Source: Shewanella polaris
GTDB taxonomy: Bacteria; Pseudomonadota; Gammaproteobacteria; Enterobacterales; Shewanellaceae
NCBI RefSeq assembly: GCF_006385555.1
Contig: NZ_CP041036.1
Span: 310,001 to 374,000 of the forward strand
Direction of reading: 5' to 3'
Length of the DNA: 64,000 nucleotides
A program made the translations under genes and the position numbers. Below are positions 52,927 through 63,600 of this stretch, in pieces. The notes under the pieces are model-generated. The model searched no databases and had not been told where the DNA came from. It saw only the letters and a list, made by a program, of their open reading frames with translations. Position 1 is the stretch's first letter; each line of letters starts with the position of its first letter.

Positions 52927-55002
52927 TTATGCTTGGACATATTGTTGTCTATCACCTATCCAGCGTTGAATGATAGCATCTACGTTTTGAGGCACTTGCT
53001 GGTTAACGTGGGATGCCAATTTTTGTGTTGGTGCAATTAAATGTTGATCACGTATAAGATCTGCAATTTTAAGATCAGCCAAACCGGTTTGTTTGGTGCC
53101 CAGAACTTCACCTGGCCCTCTTATTTCTAAGTCTTTTTGTGCAATAACAAAACCATCGTTACTGTTTCGCAGCACCCCTAAGCGTTTAGTGGCGGTTTGT
53201 GACAGTGGCGCTTTATAAAGTAATACACAATGGCTGGCGACAGCACCTCGGCCGACTCGACCTCTTAACTGATGTAATTGAGCAAGGCCTAATCGTTCAG
53301 GGTTTTCAATAATCATTAAACTTGCGTTTGGGACATCAACGCCCACTTCTATGACGGTTGTGGCAACCAATAAGTTCAATTCACCTGATTTAAATTGCGC
53401 CATAATCGCCTGTTTTTCAGCACTTTTCATTCGGCCATGAATCAAGCCTATTTTTAGTTCTGGTAGTGCAATAGTGAGTTCAGCTGCTGTATCTTCTGCA
53501 GCTTGGCATTCAAGAAGCTCAGATTCTTCAATTAACGTACATACCCAATAAGCTTGACGGTTATCATGCAGTGCAGCTTGTTTCACTCGTTCAATCACTT
53601 GTTCACGACGGCTATCAGCAATAGCAACGGTTGTGACCGGTGTACGTCCTGGAGGAAGCTCGTCAATAATTGAAGTGTCTAAATCTGCATAAGCTGTCAT
53701 GGCTAAAGTTCGTGGAATGGGTGTGGCAGTCATAATTAACTGGTGTGGATGAAAGCCTTGGTTAACGCCTTTTTCTCGTAACCCTAAGCGTTGATGAACA
53801 CCAAAACGATGTTGCTCATCAATAATAATTAACGCCAGCTTATTAAATACCACTGCCTGTTGAAAAATTGCATGAGTACCGATGACCATTTGAGCAGCGC
53901 CAGAAGCGATATCTTCGAGTGATTGAACTCGCGCTTTGCCTTTAAGTTTACCTGCCAACCAGCCGACTTTTAGCCCAAGTGGTTCAAACCAAGCTGCAAA
54001 GTTAGCAGCATGTTGTTCAGCCAATAATTCAGTCGGTGCCATCATGGCCACTTGGTATCCGTTTTCAATTGCTTGTAACGCAGCAAGTGCCGCCACCAAA
54101 GTTTTCCCAGAACCTACATCACCTTGAACTAAACGCATCATGGGCGTTGGATGCTGAATATCTTGGCTGATTTCGGCTACAACTCGTTGTTGTGCTCCTG
54201 TTGGCTTAAAAGGCAGTTGTGCTAAAAATGGGGTTAACAATTGCCCTGTAGCAGGCATTGAAACTGCGGCATCTTGATTACTGCGCTGGCGTAGTTGCAA
54301 CATGCTCAGATTATGAGCCAGTAATTCTTCTTGGATTAATCTTTGCTGTGCTGGATGCTGACCTTGTTCTAATTCAAAGGGTGACACCGAACTATGGGGA
54401 CGGTGCAAAATATGCAGCGCATCATGCAGGCTAATATTGTTTGGTTGTAATGCACTGGGCAGTAACTCGGGTAATCCACCTTGGTCTAACATCGCCAAGG
54501 CTTGCGCTGTCAATTTTATCCAACTGGCTTGTTTTACCCCTTCAGTTGTCGGATAAATGGGGGTTAATGTGTCGCTTAATGTAATTGATTCACCAGGATG
54601 AATAATTTGATATTCCGGATGAACAATTTCTTTATGATGATTGCCACGGCGTATTTCACCGTACGCCCGAATGCTGGCGCCATTTTCCATGGCGTTACGT
54701 TGTGCCATAGAGAAATTAAAAAATCGCAGGCTCATCATTCCGCTGTGATCGCGGACATTGCACACTAACATGCGCCGCCGCCCCTGCATGATTTGAGTCG
54801 ACTGAATTTCTGCTTCGATAGTGCCATAACTGCCAGGAGGTAGTGCGGCAATAGGATGTATTTGTGTACGGTCTTCATAACGCAGCGGTAAATGAAACAG
54901 TACATCTTGTACGGTTTTAATACCTAACTTAGCCAGTTTTTCCGCAACCTTTTTAGCAACGCCTTTAAGGTCGGTGATCGGAACAAGATCCAGTCGTAGC
55001 AA
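52927..55002 (-). CDS. recG: ATP-dependent DNA helicase RecG
   Basis: Replication-fork regression helicase of 691 residues, typical length. Wedge domain at about 60-160, Walker A GDVGSGKTLVA, DEQHRFG box, SF2 motifs TATPIPRT and VGVDVPNAS, and the RecG C-terminal signature RGRVGRG...CVLLY. The frame is open to 55044, but the alignment with known RecG N termini fits a TTG at 55002 (LRLDLVPITDLKGV) with GGTGA upstream. In E. coli recG follows spoT-trmH; here six other genes lie between spoT and recG. Confidence 0.93.
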   Translation of the reverse strand: MLRLDLVPITDLKGVAKKVAEKLAKLGIKTVQDVLFHLPLRYEDRTQIHPIAALPPGSYGTIEAEIQSTQIMQGRRRMLVCNVRDHSGMMSLRFFNFSMAQRNAMENGASIRAYGEIRRGNHHKEIVHPEYQIIHPGESITLSDTLTPIYPTTEGVKQASWIKLTAQALAMLDQGGLPELLPSALQPNNISLHDALHILHRPHSSVSPFELEQGQHPAQQRLIQEELLAHNLSMLQLRQRSNQDAAVSMPATGQLLTPFLAQLPFKPTGAQQRVVAEISQDIQHPTPMMRLVQGDVGSGKTLVAALAALQAIENGYQVAMMAPTELLAEQHAANFAAWFEPLGLKVGWLAGKLKGKARVQSLEDIASGAAQMVIGTHAIFQQAVVFNKLALIIIDEQHRFGVHQRLGLREKGVNQGFHPHQLIMTATPIPRTLAMTAYADLDTSIIDELPPGRTPVTTVAIADSRREQVIERVKQAALHDNRQAYWVCTLIEESELLECQAAEDTAAELTIALPELKIGLIHGRMKSAEKQAIMAQFKSGELNLLVATTVIEVGVDVPNASLMIIENPERLGLAQLHQLRGRVGRGAVASHCVLLYKAPLSQTATKRLGVLRNSNDGFVIAQKDLEIRGPGEVLGTKQTGLADLKIADLIRDQHLIAPTQKLASHVNQQVPQNVDAIIQRWIGDRQQYVQA

Positions 55003-55142
55003 ATTGTGTTCACCCAAATAGATTATCAAAGATGTAAAAATCATAGTGATTTCAAGCTATCAATCTCAAATCACTGTAATTATATACAGATGTTTAAGGT
55101 ATCTTAGCAGACTTTGAATACAAGGCAATATTCAGCAATCAA

Positions 55143-55751
55143 TTACAACCAACCCTTTTGTTTAGCGATTCTGGCCGCATCGATTCGGTTGCTGGCATTG
55201 AGTTTGTTAATTGCTTCTGATAAATAGTTTCGCACCGTGCCTTCTGCAATAAATAGTTGGTTGGCAATGTCTGCCGTAGATAAACCTTCACTGGCCAGTC
55301 GCAATGCCCGTCGCTCTTTGTCATTGAGTGGATCAATTTCACCAATGGCATTAAAGGCCAGCTCAGGATCGATAATCCGTTTGCCCGCCATCACTAACTT
55401 TATGGCGTTGATGAGGTCATCTGAAGGCGCATCTTTTAATAAAAAACCACCGACACCGTATTCTAATGCTCGTTTGATATAGCCAGCTCGACCGAAGGTG
55501 GTGAGAATAATCACTTTAGTCGAACTGGCTTGTTGTTGCAGCCATTGGCTTAGTTCTAATCCTGATTTTCCAGGCATTTCGATGTCGGTTAAGAGTAAAT
55601 CAAAATGCTGTGATTTCAGCATTGTCATGGCTTTATCACCATCTTCTACTTCGGTGATGCTAATGCCATTTAAGTCATCGGCTGCCAATGTTAATAATGC
55701 AGCTAATGCTCCGCGCACCATGGCTTGATCTTCTGCTAATAAAATTTTCAT
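55143..55751 (-). CDS. NarL/DesR-type response regulator
   Basis: A 202-residue response regulator with receiver acidic residues ED at 7-8, phospho-acceptor D56 in LLTDIEMPG, and a LuxR-type helix-turn-helix (LRLASEGLSTADIANQLFIAEGTVRNYLSEAINKL) at the C terminus. Closest in form to DesR/LiaR-like regulators. It overlaps the kinase gene by four bases (ATGA). Target genes unknown. Confidence 0.88.
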   Translation of the reverse strand: MKILLAEDQAMVRGALAALLTLAADDLNGISITEVEDGDKAMTMLKSQHFDLLLTDIEMPGKSGLELSQWLQQQASSTKVIILTTFGRAGYIKRALEYGVGGFLLKDAPSDDLINAIKLVMAGKRIIDPELAFNAIGEIDPLNDKERRALRLASEGLSTADIANQLFIAEGTVRNYLSEAINKLNASNRIDAARIAKQKGWL

Positions 55752-56839
55752 GTTGACTCAATTAATGGCAAAGTGATGCTGACGACAAACTGTGGACTTA
55801 ATTGGAATTGCACATCGCCATTCAATAGTGCAGCGCGCTCTTTTATCCCTTTTAGTCCGTTACCTTCTGTTAGGACTTTTACAGCTCGATTCTCCATGTA
55901 TTGAAGCAACACCTTGTCTGTTGTTGTTTGGGTTAAAATAGTGCAATGGTCAGCTTGGCTATGTTTAATGGTGTTGTTTACTAACTCAGTTAACATCAGG
56001 CACAGTTGTGATTCTGTTAATTCATTAAGCTTAGGGCATTGACCCTTTATCGTGACTGCGATGGATTTATCACGCAAAGTTTGCGTTAGCGTTTTTAACG
56101 TTTGGCTTAATCTTTGGTGTTTATAATCGCTGACTGTTTGACGGATTTGACTCAAGCAGTCGCGTGTTATTTGACTAACTTGGCTAATTTGTTGCTGTGC
56201 TTGTTCGGTTTTACCCGCACTAATGAGTTTGTCTGCCAGTTCGGCTTTTAATGCTATCGAGGCTAAATGATGTCCCATCACATCATGAAGATCACGGGCG
56301 ATACGTTCGCGTTCAAGAGCCGTGGCAAGGTGGGTTACTTCATCTTTAGACTGTTGCTGTTGACGCTTTATTTGTTGGCGTTTTTGTTCAATAACCCCAA
56401 ATACGCCAACACCTAAACAGATCCCCATGCCGTAAAATGTAAAAAAGTAACCAGGGTAACCGACCCAAAGATCAATGGCTAGAAGTAGAAGGCTAATGCC
56501 TATAAAGCTCAATATAGCGGTTCGAAGCGAGTAAAAAAAGCCAATAAAGAAGCAACAAAAGCTGAATAATGAAATTGCGCCGCTGGTTAAAAATCCAGAG
56601 ATAATAGCGATAAATAACATGAGCAGAATAGGCTTAAATGCTTGTTCTGTTGAGTTGTTATATGCCCAAAAATAGCCAATGATAAACGGGATCAGTAACA
56701 AGATCGCCAAGGTTATTGTTAACCATTGGTCACCCATGAAATATAGTGGAATAAAGTAAAAGCCTAAGTTTATGAGGTAAACCCAAGCGGTTTTTTGCTC
56801 ATAACTTTTTTCATTATTAGATGATAAACAAATTGTCAT
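55748..56839 (-). CDS. DesK-type sensor histidine kinase
   Basis: A 363-residue kinase with about six membrane helices in the first 150 residues, no large periplasmic domain, then a HisKA_3 domain with H185 in RDLHDVMGHHLASIALKAEL and an HATPase_c region ending near LTEGNGLKGIKERAALL. DesK proteins sense membrane thickness or fluidity through their helices, so a membrane-state sensor is a reasonable guess. Together with the DesR-type regulator it forms a two-component system. Confidence 0.85.
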   Translation of the reverse strand: MTICLSSNNEKSYEQKTAWVYLINLGFYFIPLYFMGDQWLTITLAILLLIPFIIGYFWAYNNSTEQAFKPILLMLFIAIISGFLTSGAISLFSFCCFFIGFFYSLRTAILSFIGISLLLLAIDLWVGYPGYFFTFYGMGICLGVGVFGVIEQKRQQIKRQQQQSKDEVTHLATALERERIARDLHDVMGHHLASIALKAELADKLISAGKTEQAQQQISQVSQITRDCLSQIRQTVSDYKHQRLSQTLKTLTQTLRDKSIAVTIKGQCPKLNELTESQLCLMLTELVNNTIKHSQADHCTILTQTTTDKVLLQYMENRAVKVLTEGNGLKGIKERAALLNGDVQFQLSPQFVVSITLPLIEST

Positions 56840-56911
56840 TGTGCCTCCCAGCTCCCAGCGCAGTTAATCATAGAGTAACTGCGCGTTAACTCAAGAAAAA
56901 AGCAATCGGCA

Positions 56912-57592
56912 TTATTGTTTTACAGCCTGGTGGTTTAATAGAAAATTTGCCCAACCGTATTGCGGGTCAATATCCAATGCTGCTTGCCAGTCTTGCATTG
57001 CACCGCTTAAGTCACCTTGTTCTTGTTTAGCTAAACCTCTCCATGTGTAAGCTTCAGCGTGTCCCCAGCAAATAGTGTCACAGGGTAGGTCATACTGAGT
57101 AATAGCCTGGCTTGCCAATGTTTGCGCTTTATCCAACCCGCCACCAAATGTACTTGGGGTATAAAATGCATTAATGGCTTTAACAAGATTGACACGAGGG
57201 TTGTTGGGCTCCAGCTCACTGGCTTGTTGTAATAGCTGAGCTGTTTTCATGCCATATTCCGCCCCCTTAGTATTATCGAAGGCGATCTGCATACCATATA
57301 CTGCCGCTAACAAAGCTTGCGAGTCAGCTGAAGTGTGTTGGTTCAACATGGTTTCGAGAGTTTGCTGAGCATTGTTTAATGAATCTGCAGCAAGTTGACG
57401 TTGTCCGATGATGTTGGCTGTGATGGCTAGACGATAATCAGCATAGGCTTTTTCATAATCGTTGCTGTTTTCGCTATATTGGCTTAGTTCGGTAATGTTC
57501 ATGGTGTTAGCCGCAGCATCAATGTCGCTGATATCTGCAAAGCTACTATGGCTGACTAAGGTTAAGCTGGTGATCAATAGTAAGGTCTTCAT
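56912..57592 (-). CDS. Exported TPR-like protein
   Basis: A 226-residue protein with a signal peptide (MKTLLLITSLTLVSHSSFA) and several helical repeats (YEKAYADYRLAI, GEAxTWRGLAKQEQGDLSGAMQDWQAALDIDPQYGWA), the last of which is a good TPR. The frame is open to 57655, but the ATG at 57592 has GGAGATAGCC and a proper signal peptide, so it is preferred. It lies upstream of the DesK/DesR pair, separated by 72 bases, and may be part of the same unit. Function unknown; probably a periplasmic scaffold. Confidence 0.72.
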   Translation of the reverse strand: MKTLLLITSLTLVSHSSFADISDIDAAANTMNITELSQYSENSNDYEKAYADYRLAITANIIGQRQLAADSLNNAQQTLETMLNQHTSADSQALLAAVYGMQIAFDNTKGAEYGMKTAQLLQQASELEPNNPRVNLVKAINAFYTPSTFGGGLDKAQTLASQAITQYDLPCDTICWGHAEAYTWRGLAKQEQGDLSGAMQDWQAALDIDPQYGWANFLLNHQAVKQ

Positions 57593-57773
57593 GGCTATCT
57601 CCGGGTAAGTTAGCCCAACAAGTTGTTGGGATAGGCTTAGTATGGAGAAACACATGATTAATTATCAGACACAAAGGTCATCAAAATAGGGTGACAAATG
57701 TCATGTACTTTGTGAATAAGACCGCATTTACATTCGGTCTTATTTATCAACAATGGGTAGTGTGATGAATAGA

Positions 57774-58703
57774 TTAAACCACTTGCATCACTAAGTAGCT
57801 GGTATATCCAAGGTAACCTGCGAGTAACACAGCACCTTCACGACGACCAATTCGAAATCCACTCCACGCGAATGGAAGCACCATAATGGCAAAGATAATC
57901 ATGGCAATAAAATCAATTTCATTAAAACCTTCAGCTGAGACTGGATGAATTAGCGCTGTAGCGCCCAAAATACCCAGGACATTGAAAATATTGGAACCCA
58001 CGACGTTACCAATTGCAATGTCACTTTGACCTTTAAGTGCAGCCATTACCGAGGTCACAAGCTCAGGCATGCTGGTCCCTATCGCGACAATCGTTAAGCC
58101 GATAATCACTTCGCTGATACCAAATTGTTTAGCTAAATCAACAGCACCATTAACAAACAAAATTCCCCCTCCTACTAGCATGGTGATACCGACGGCAATG
58201 AGGGTAATTGAAAGTAGCGGATTTTGTGGTTTTGTGTCGATGTCTACTTCTTCTGGATTATTTTTAGAACTAATATAACTAAATACAAGATAGCCAATAA
58301 GTAAGCTAAATAATATTGCTCCATCAATAAAGCTGACATCGCCATCAAGCAATAAAAACCATACAAAAATTGAAGCGGAAATCATGATTGGAATATCACG
58401 TTTGACCATTTGAGAATGCACTGTGATAGGGCGTATTAGTGCAGTGACCGCTAAAATCAATCCAATGTTAACAATGTTTGAACCTACAACGTTACCTAAA
58501 GCAATGCCTGGATTACCCGCAAGTGCAGATTTTACACTGACAGCCAATTCGGGGGCACTGGTACCAAATGCGACAATGGTTAAGCCTATTATAAGTGGTG
58601 CAATACCTAAGCGAAGCGCAATTGCACTTGCCCCGCGGACTAAAGCTTCTGCGCCAAAGGTTAAAATAATAAAACCACCAATGATGGATAACGCAATTAA
58701 CAT
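57774..58703 (-). CDS. YrbG-type Na+/Ca2+ exchanger family protein
   Basis: An inner-membrane CaCA exchanger of 309 residues with two homologous halves, each of five helices. The alpha repeats are visible: [14 protein letters not shown] with [10 protein letters not shown], and [14 protein letters not shown] with [10 protein letters not shown]. The frame is open to 58874, but that would overlap the acyl-CoA ligase stop; the ATG at 58703 gives a canonical start. Such proteins exchange Ca2+ or other cations for Na+ or H+; here probably calcium or manganese extrusion. It is followed by no obvious partner. Confidence 0.88.
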   Translation of the reverse strand: MLIALSIIGGFIILTFGAEALVRGASAIALRLGIAPLIIGLTIVAFGTSAPELAVSVKSALAGNPGIALGNVVGSNIVNIGLILAVTALIRPITVHSQMVKRDIPIMISASIFVWFLLLDGDVSFIDGAILFSLLIGYLVFSYISSKNNPEEVDIDTKPQNPLLSITLIAVGITMLVGGGILFVNGAVDLAKQFGISEVIIGLTIVAIGTSMPELVTSVMAALKGQSDIAIGNVVGSNIFNVLGILGATALIHPVSAEGFNEIDFIAMIIFAIMVLPFAWSGFRIGRREGAVLLAGYLGYTSYLVMQVV

Positions 58704-58780
58704 GACCGTATCTGCCTTGTGATGTATACCGCACTCAAGCAGCGCGGTTTTTAAATTTCGCGTATATTGACAGAATATGT

Positions 58781-58815
58781 CAAAAAAATACACGCAATTA
58801 GCGTGTATTTTTTTG
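58781..58815 (-). terminator. Bidirectional terminator after the acyl-CoA synthetase
   Basis: Perfect 15-bp stem (58781-58795 with 58801-58815; core ATACACGC / GCGTGTAT) with an AATTA loop and A/T runs on both sides, between the ligase stop and the YrbG gene. Confidence 0.9.
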
Positions 58816-58842
58816 AACGTAAAACCAAATAAAAATAGCTTG

Positions 58843-60498
58843 TTATAATTCGTCTTCCCAACGCACTTTGGCACCGCGAATACCGTCTACTTTAGCGCTA
58901 AAGGCTTTTTCAAGCACGTGACGTTTAATTTTTAAGGTTGGGGTTAACACATCATTCTCAATGGTCCATTCGTCGTTGACAACGATAATGGCATCAACAT
59001 GTTCGTGCGATTCTAAATGTGGATTAACACCATCCAGAGTTTCCTTTAATGATGTTCTGACTTCTTCGCGAGGTTGTAGTTTTGAACCTTCTGAAAGCTG
59101 TACCAAAGCCACTGGGTGCGGTAAACCTGACCCAATAACACAAATTAAATCAACATGCGAATCTTGAGCCAGTTTACGTTCAATCGGTACTGGTGCAACA
59201 TACTTACCTTTTGAGGTTTTAAAGTTGTCTTTAACGCGACCGGTAATATCGATATAACCGTCTTCGTCGATTTCACACAAATCACCCGTGTGGAAAAAAC
59301 CATCTTCAGTAAAGGCTGCAGCGGTGGCTTCATCTTGTAAGTAATAACCACTCATTAAGCCAGGACTTTTAACCAACAACTCACCTTCTTCAGTTTGGCG
59401 CACTAAACAGCCTTCAACGGGACGACCAACAGTACCAATTTTCTTGGCATTGAATGGATAGTTGATAATTGAGTAAGCACTGTTTTCGGTCATACCCCAT
59501 GCTTCACAAATATCAATGCCAATGTTGTTATACCATTGAATCAAAGATGGTGGGATTGGAGCCGAGCCTGAGCCGTTTAAGCGTGATTGATCGAGTCCTA
59601 AACCGCTCTTAATTTTACGTTTAACAATACTGCTAATGATAGGTAACTTGAGTAAGGTTTTGAGTTTTTTCTCGCCAATTTTGTTGATAATGTTTAATTG
59701 GAATACAGTCCATAAACGCGGGACCGAGAAAAATACCGTTGGGCGACAGCGTTGAATGTCATCAACAAATGAGTCGAGGCCTTCAACAAAAGAAATAGTT
59801 GCACCGGAATAAAATGACGAACCTTCAATCGCAACGCGTTCAGTAATATGTGCTAGTGGTAAATAGGATAAAAGTCGGTCAGTGGTATTAACTTGTAAGT
59901 CACGAATCACTGCTTCACACGCCCAACCATAACTGGTAAAGGTTTGTATTGCGCCTTTAGGTTTACCGGTTGAACCTGAAGTATATATGAGGGTCATGAC
60001 CTGATCGGCTGTTGGTAGAGGTTCATCAACAAGCGGTTGACCAAGTTTTAACAGTTGCTGCCAATGGTATTGCGCAGGCATGGTGTCATAAGGCATGGCC
60101 AAACGAAGAATATCACCGCCAACAGCGGCTTCTTGTTCTGCCCAATGATCGAGTTTACCGGTGAAAATAGCTTTAACACCGCTGTGTTCAACAACATAGC
60201 GAATGGTTTCAGCATTAGCTGTTGGGTAAATAGGTACACTAATGTAGCCACCGTACATTAACGCTAAATCGACAATAAACCACTCGGCGCAGTTTTTAGA
60301 TAGTACGGCAATTTTGTCTCCGCGCTCAAGACCTAAATGGCGTAGCGAACCTGCAATTTGGTGCATTTTTTGTTGAACTTCACGCCATGTGAAATCCACA
60401 TATTTACCATCAATCGGTTGGCGAAGGTAAACTTTGTCACCTTGTGTATCAACCCAATGAGACAACATCTCAACAGGAGTTTTAATTAAGTTTTCCAT
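58843..60498 (-). CDS. Long-chain acyl-CoA synthetase (AMP-binding)
   Basis: ANL ligase of 551 residues. P-loop-like motif [14 protein letters not shown] near 170, [10 protein letters not shown] and SVPRLWTVF in between, [13 protein letters not shown] near 325, [32 protein letters not shown] near 415. The N terminus resembles FadD15-type fatty acid activation enzymes, so it presumably makes acyl-CoA from exogenous fatty acids. Two further ATGs lie upstream (60510 and 60516); the one at 60498 has GGAAG five bases upstream. It has its own terminator and is not linked to the pigment operon. Confidence 0.85.
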   Translation of the reverse strand: MENLIKTPVEMLSHWVDTQGDKVYLRQPIDGKYVDFTWREVQQKMHQIAGSLRHLGLERGDKIAVLSKNCAEWFIVDLALMYGGYISVPIYPTANAETIRYVVEHSGVKAIFTGKLDHWAEQEAAVGGDILRLAMPYDTMPAQYHWQQLLKLGQPLVDEPLPTADQVMTLIYTSGSTGKPKGAIQTFTSYGWACEAVIRDLQVNTTDRLLSYLPLAHITERVAIEGSSFYSGATISFVEGLDSFVDDIQRCRPTVFFSVPRLWTVFQLNIINKIGEKKLKTLLKLPIISSIVKRKIKSGLGLDQSRLNGSGSAPIPPSLIQWYNNIGIDICEAWGMTENSAYSIINYPFNAKKIGTVGRPVEGCLVRQTEEGELLVKSPGLMSGYYLQDEATAAAFTEDGFFHTGDLCEIDEDGYIDITGRVKDNFKTSKGKYVAPVPIERKLAQDSHVDLICVIGSGLPHPVALVQLSEGSKLQPREEVRTSLKETLDGVNPHLESHEHVDAIIVVNDEWTIENDVLTPTLKIKRHVLEKAFSAKVDGIRGAKVRWEDEL

Positions 60499-60682
60499 CG
60501 AAGCTTCCATGTTCATTATTGTTATTGTGGGTATTTATAAACTTATTATGGCCATTTTTGTGCGCTGGCGCAAACAATTGCACAATATGTGTGCAAGGTA
60601 ACACTGTAACCAAGTTAGCAGAATGGGTTGAATAAACAATAGGTATTGAGTAAATACTCTACAAAAGGCAGTTTGCTGATAA

Positions 60683-60707
60683 TAAAAAAGGCGCCCTAGG
60701 CGCCTTT
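60683..60707 (-). terminator. Terminator of ridA
   Basis: AAAGGCGCC-CTA-GGCGCCTTT (60687-60707) with a T run on the minus strand (complement of 60683-60690), 20 bases after the ridA stop. Confidence 0.85.
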
Positions 60708-60727
60708 GACATATTGAAGTGTCACTG

Positions 60728-61111
60728 TTAGATTTCCATTATTCCGTCCATTTCAACCAATGACCCTTTTGGTAACTCTTTGACGCCAATAGCTGCACGA
60801 GCAGGGTACGGTTGCTGGAAATAACGACTCATAATTTCGTTCACGGTCGCAAAATGGGATAGATCGGTTAGGAATATATTCAACTTAACGATATCACTCA
60901 TGTTTCCGCCAGCGGCTTCACATACAGCCGTTAAATTTTCGAACACTTGTACGACTTGTTCAGAAAAATCATCGCTCACCATAGTCATTGTTTTTGGATC
61001 AAGTGGAATTTGACCTGAAAGATAAACCGTACTGCTAACCTTAACAGCTTGAGAATAAGTCCCAATTGCTTGTGGGGCTTTGTCTGTTGTGATGATAATT
61101 TTTTCAGCCAT
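60728..61111 (-). CDS. ridA: RidA-family reactive intermediate deaminase
   Basis: A 127-residue YjgF/YER057c/UK114 protein that hydrolyses reactive enamine/imine intermediates produced by PLP enzymes. It shows LSGQIPLDP near 30-38, [11 protein letters not shown] and VKLNIFLTD near 56-77, the active-site arginine in YPARAAIGV, and LVEMDGI near the C terminus. It starts 28 bases after the spoT stop with GAGAG upstream, so it probably belongs to the gmk-rpoZ-spoT transcript. Confidence 0.93.
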   Translation of the reverse strand: MAEKIIITTDKAPQAIGTYSQAVKVSSTVYLSGQIPLDPKTMTMVSDDFSEQVVQVFENLTAVCEAAGGNMSDIVKLNIFLTDLSHFATVNEIMSRYFQQPYPARAAIGVKELPKGSLVEMDGIMEI

Positions 61112-61139
61112 ATTGTGCTCTCTTTATTGTTGTTAGGAA

Positions 61140-63248
61140 TTAGCGGTTACGCGAGGTACGTAATACTTCAGGTAACACACGGATCCGGCGCATAACGTTG
61201 GCCAGATGAACACGATCTTTAACTGAAATACGTAAATTAATCAAATACACTCGGCCATCACGTTCTTCGGTGCTGAGATTGTGAATATTTGATCCCGCAG
61301 AAGCAATAATTGAGGTGATTTTAGCTAGCGCACCTTGATGGTTAACAATTTCAACGCGTAAGTTTGCTTGATATTCTGCGCCTTCTACATTATCCCAATG
61401 TACTGAAATGTATTTATCCGGCTCACCTTGATAACCGCGAATATTGGCACAATTTTCCATGTGCAGCACTAAGCCTTTGCCTGGACTCACATGGGCTATG
61501 ACTGCATCACCTGGGATAGGGCGACAACAATTAGCATAAGTAACCAACATTCCTTCTGCGCCACGAATAGCCATTTGCGACGTTTCATTATTTTGATCTT
61601 GAGCGTCTAACTGCTGACCTAATAAACGTTGGGCAATCACGATACTCATGGCGTTACCTAAACCAATGTCAGCGAGTAAAGAGTCTAAAGAACTATGTTT
61701 GGTTTCTTTGATGACTTTTTCAAGTAATTCGACAGGTATCGTTTCTAGCTTAGTATCACCTAATGCATGATTAAGTAGTCGTCTGCCGAGTGCAATTGCA
61801 TTATCACCTTTTAAACTCTTCAGGACCTGACGAATTTTACCGCGGGCTTTACCTGTTACAACAAAGTTGAGCCATGCGGCATTAGGTCGAGCACCTTTAG
61901 CCGTAATAATTTCAATAGTTTGCCCAGAAATTAGCGGCTGACTCAAAGGATAAGCCTGGCGGTTAACTTTAGCTCCCACACAGGTATTACCAACATCAGT
62001 ATGCACTTCGTAGGCAAAGTCCACCGCTGTAGCATTAACAGGTAATTCTAAAATGCGCCCTTCAGGGGTAAACACATAAATTTCTTCAGGGAACAGTTCT
62101 GTTTTAACGTTTTCAACAAATTCAAATGAGCTGCTTGCACTCTGCTGCAATTCAAGCAAGCTTTGCATCCATTTGTTAGCCCGAACTTGGGTGGTATTTT
62201 GCTGAGGTGCATCGGCATTGTTTTTATACATCCAGTGTGCAGCAACACCTTTATCCGCCATTTGGTCCATTTCTTCGGTGCGAATTTGCACTTCAACAGG
62301 AACAGCATGAGGGCCAAATAATGAGGTGTGTAGCGATTGATAACCGTTGGCCTTGGGAATGGCTATGTAATCTTTAAAACGGCCCGGACGTGGTTTATAT
62401 AAACCGTGCATTGCACCTAAGACGCGATAACAAGTATCGATAGAGTCTACTATTACGCGAAACGCATAGATGTCCATGACCTCTTGAAATTGCAATTCTT
62501 TACTGCGCATTTTTCGATAAATCGAATAGAGATTTTTTTCTCGACCTTTCACTGTCGCGGGCACACCTACATCTTCTAGGCGAGATTCGATAGCGACTTC
62601 GATACTATTAATTAATTCTTTACGATTACCACGAGCAGCTTTGACAACGTCACGTATTACTCGATGTCGCATAGGGTAATAAGCTTGAAAACCTAAGTCT
62701 TCAAGTTCGATTTTGATATTATGAATACCTAATCGGTTGGCAATTGGGGCGTAGATTTCTAAGGTTTCGCGAGCAATGCGGCGACGTTTATCAGGGCGAA
62801 GAGCGCCTAATGTGCGCATATTATGGGTTCGGTCAGCCAATTTAATGAGAATAACTCGAATATCTTGAGTCATCGCCATCATCATTTTGCGGAAGTTTTC
62901 CGCTTGAGCTTCTTTTTTATCGCGAAATTTAATTTTATCTAGCTTTGATACACCTTCTACGAGTTCTGCCACTGTAATACCAAATAACTCAGTGAGTTCT
63001 TCTTTGGTAACAGGGGTGTCTTCAATGGTGTCATGGAGCAAGGCAGCCATAAGCGACTCGTGATCGAGACGCATATCTGCCAAGATGCGGCTAACCGCAA
63101 CTGGATGGGTAATGTAAGGCTCGCCACTTGTGCGCATTTGCCCTTCGTGGGCATCACGCGCAACTAAATAGGCCTGCTTGAGTAATTCTACTTGATCCGG
63201 CTCTAAATAGCTGGATGCTGACTCTTTTAGACCTTCAAACAGATACAA
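61140..63248 (-). CDS. spoT: Bifunctional (p)ppGpp synthetase/hydrolase SpoT
   Basis: A 702-residue RelA/SpoT homologue. The N-terminal HD hydrolase has H72-D73-x2-E76-D77 (LLHDTIEDT), the synthetase domain has the FKDYIAIPKANGYQSLH segment, then TGS (EIYVFTPEGRILELP...A-V-D-F-A-Y) and a C-terminal ACT domain. The intact HD motif marks it as SpoT rather than RelA. The start is TTG with a strong AAGGAGTAGC before it. It lies 13 bases after rpoZ in the conserved gmk-rpoZ-spoT order. Confidence 0.97.
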   Translation of the reverse strand: MYLFEGLKESASSYLEPDQVELLKQAYLVARDAHEGQMRTSGEPYITHPVAVSRILADMRLDHESLMAALLHDTIEDTPVTKEELTELFGITVAELVEGVSKLDKIKFRDKKEAQAENFRKMMMAMTQDIRVILIKLADRTHNMRTLGALRPDKRRRIARETLEIYAPIANRLGIHNIKIELEDLGFQAYYPMRHRVIRDVVKAARGNRKELINSIEVAIESRLEDVGVPATVKGREKNLYSIYRKMRSKELQFQEVMDIYAFRVIVDSIDTCYRVLGAMHGLYKPRPGRFKDYIAIPKANGYQSLHTSLFGPHAVPVEVQIRTEEMDQMADKGVAAHWMYKNNADAPQQNTTQVRANKWMQSLLELQQSASSSFEFVENVKTELFPEEIYVFTPEGRILELPVNATAVDFAYEVHTDVGNTCVGAKVNRQAYPLSQPLISGQTIEIITAKGARPNAAWLNFVVTGKARGKIRQVLKSLKGDNAIALGRRLLNHALGDTKLETIPVELLEKVIKETKHSSLDSLLADIGLGNAMSIVIAQRLLGQQLDAQDQNNETSQMAIRGAEGMLVTYANCCRPIPGDAVIAHVSPGKGLVLHMENCANIRGYQGEPDKYISVHWDNVEGAEYQANLRVEIVNHQGALAKITSIIASAGSNIHNLSTEERDGRVYLINLRISVKDRVHLANVMRRIRVLPEVLRTSRNR

Positions 63249-63261
63249 GTGGCGCTACTCC

Positions 63262-63540
63262 TTATAAAACGTGGCCTTCTGCAATGGCGGCGACAGCGGC
63301 AATTTCTGCTGCTTCACGTTCACGAACAGTTTGGCGCTCATCAGCATCTAAAGTATTTGAGGTGACTAAACCTAATTCGATTTCACGCAAAGCGATAACC
63401 GTTGGTTTATCATTCATCTCATCAACCATAGGTTCTTTACCTTGCACGGCGATTTGGCGTGCACGACGCGCTGCAACCAGGATCATATCAAAACGGTTGC
63501 CGATTTTATTTACGGCGTCTTCTACAGTTACGCGAGCCAT
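63262..63540 (-). CDS. rpoZ: RNA polymerase omega subunit
   Basis: A 92-residue subunit that assists folding of the beta-prime subunit and contributes to ppGpp binding by RNA polymerase. The N-terminal [20 protein letters not shown], then AARRARQIA and [11 protein letters not shown], are the family signature. It lies between gmk and spoT. GGAG precedes the ATG. Confidence 0.97.
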   Translation of the reverse strand: MARVTVEDAVNKIGNRFDMILVAARRARQIAVQGKEPMVDEMNDKPTVIALREIELGLVTSNTLDADERQTVREREAAEIAAVAAIAEGHVL

Positions 63541-63600
63541 GTGTTGAAACTCCAGTGTTATCTATGGGAAAAAATGACGCAAAATTGTACACTATGACAA

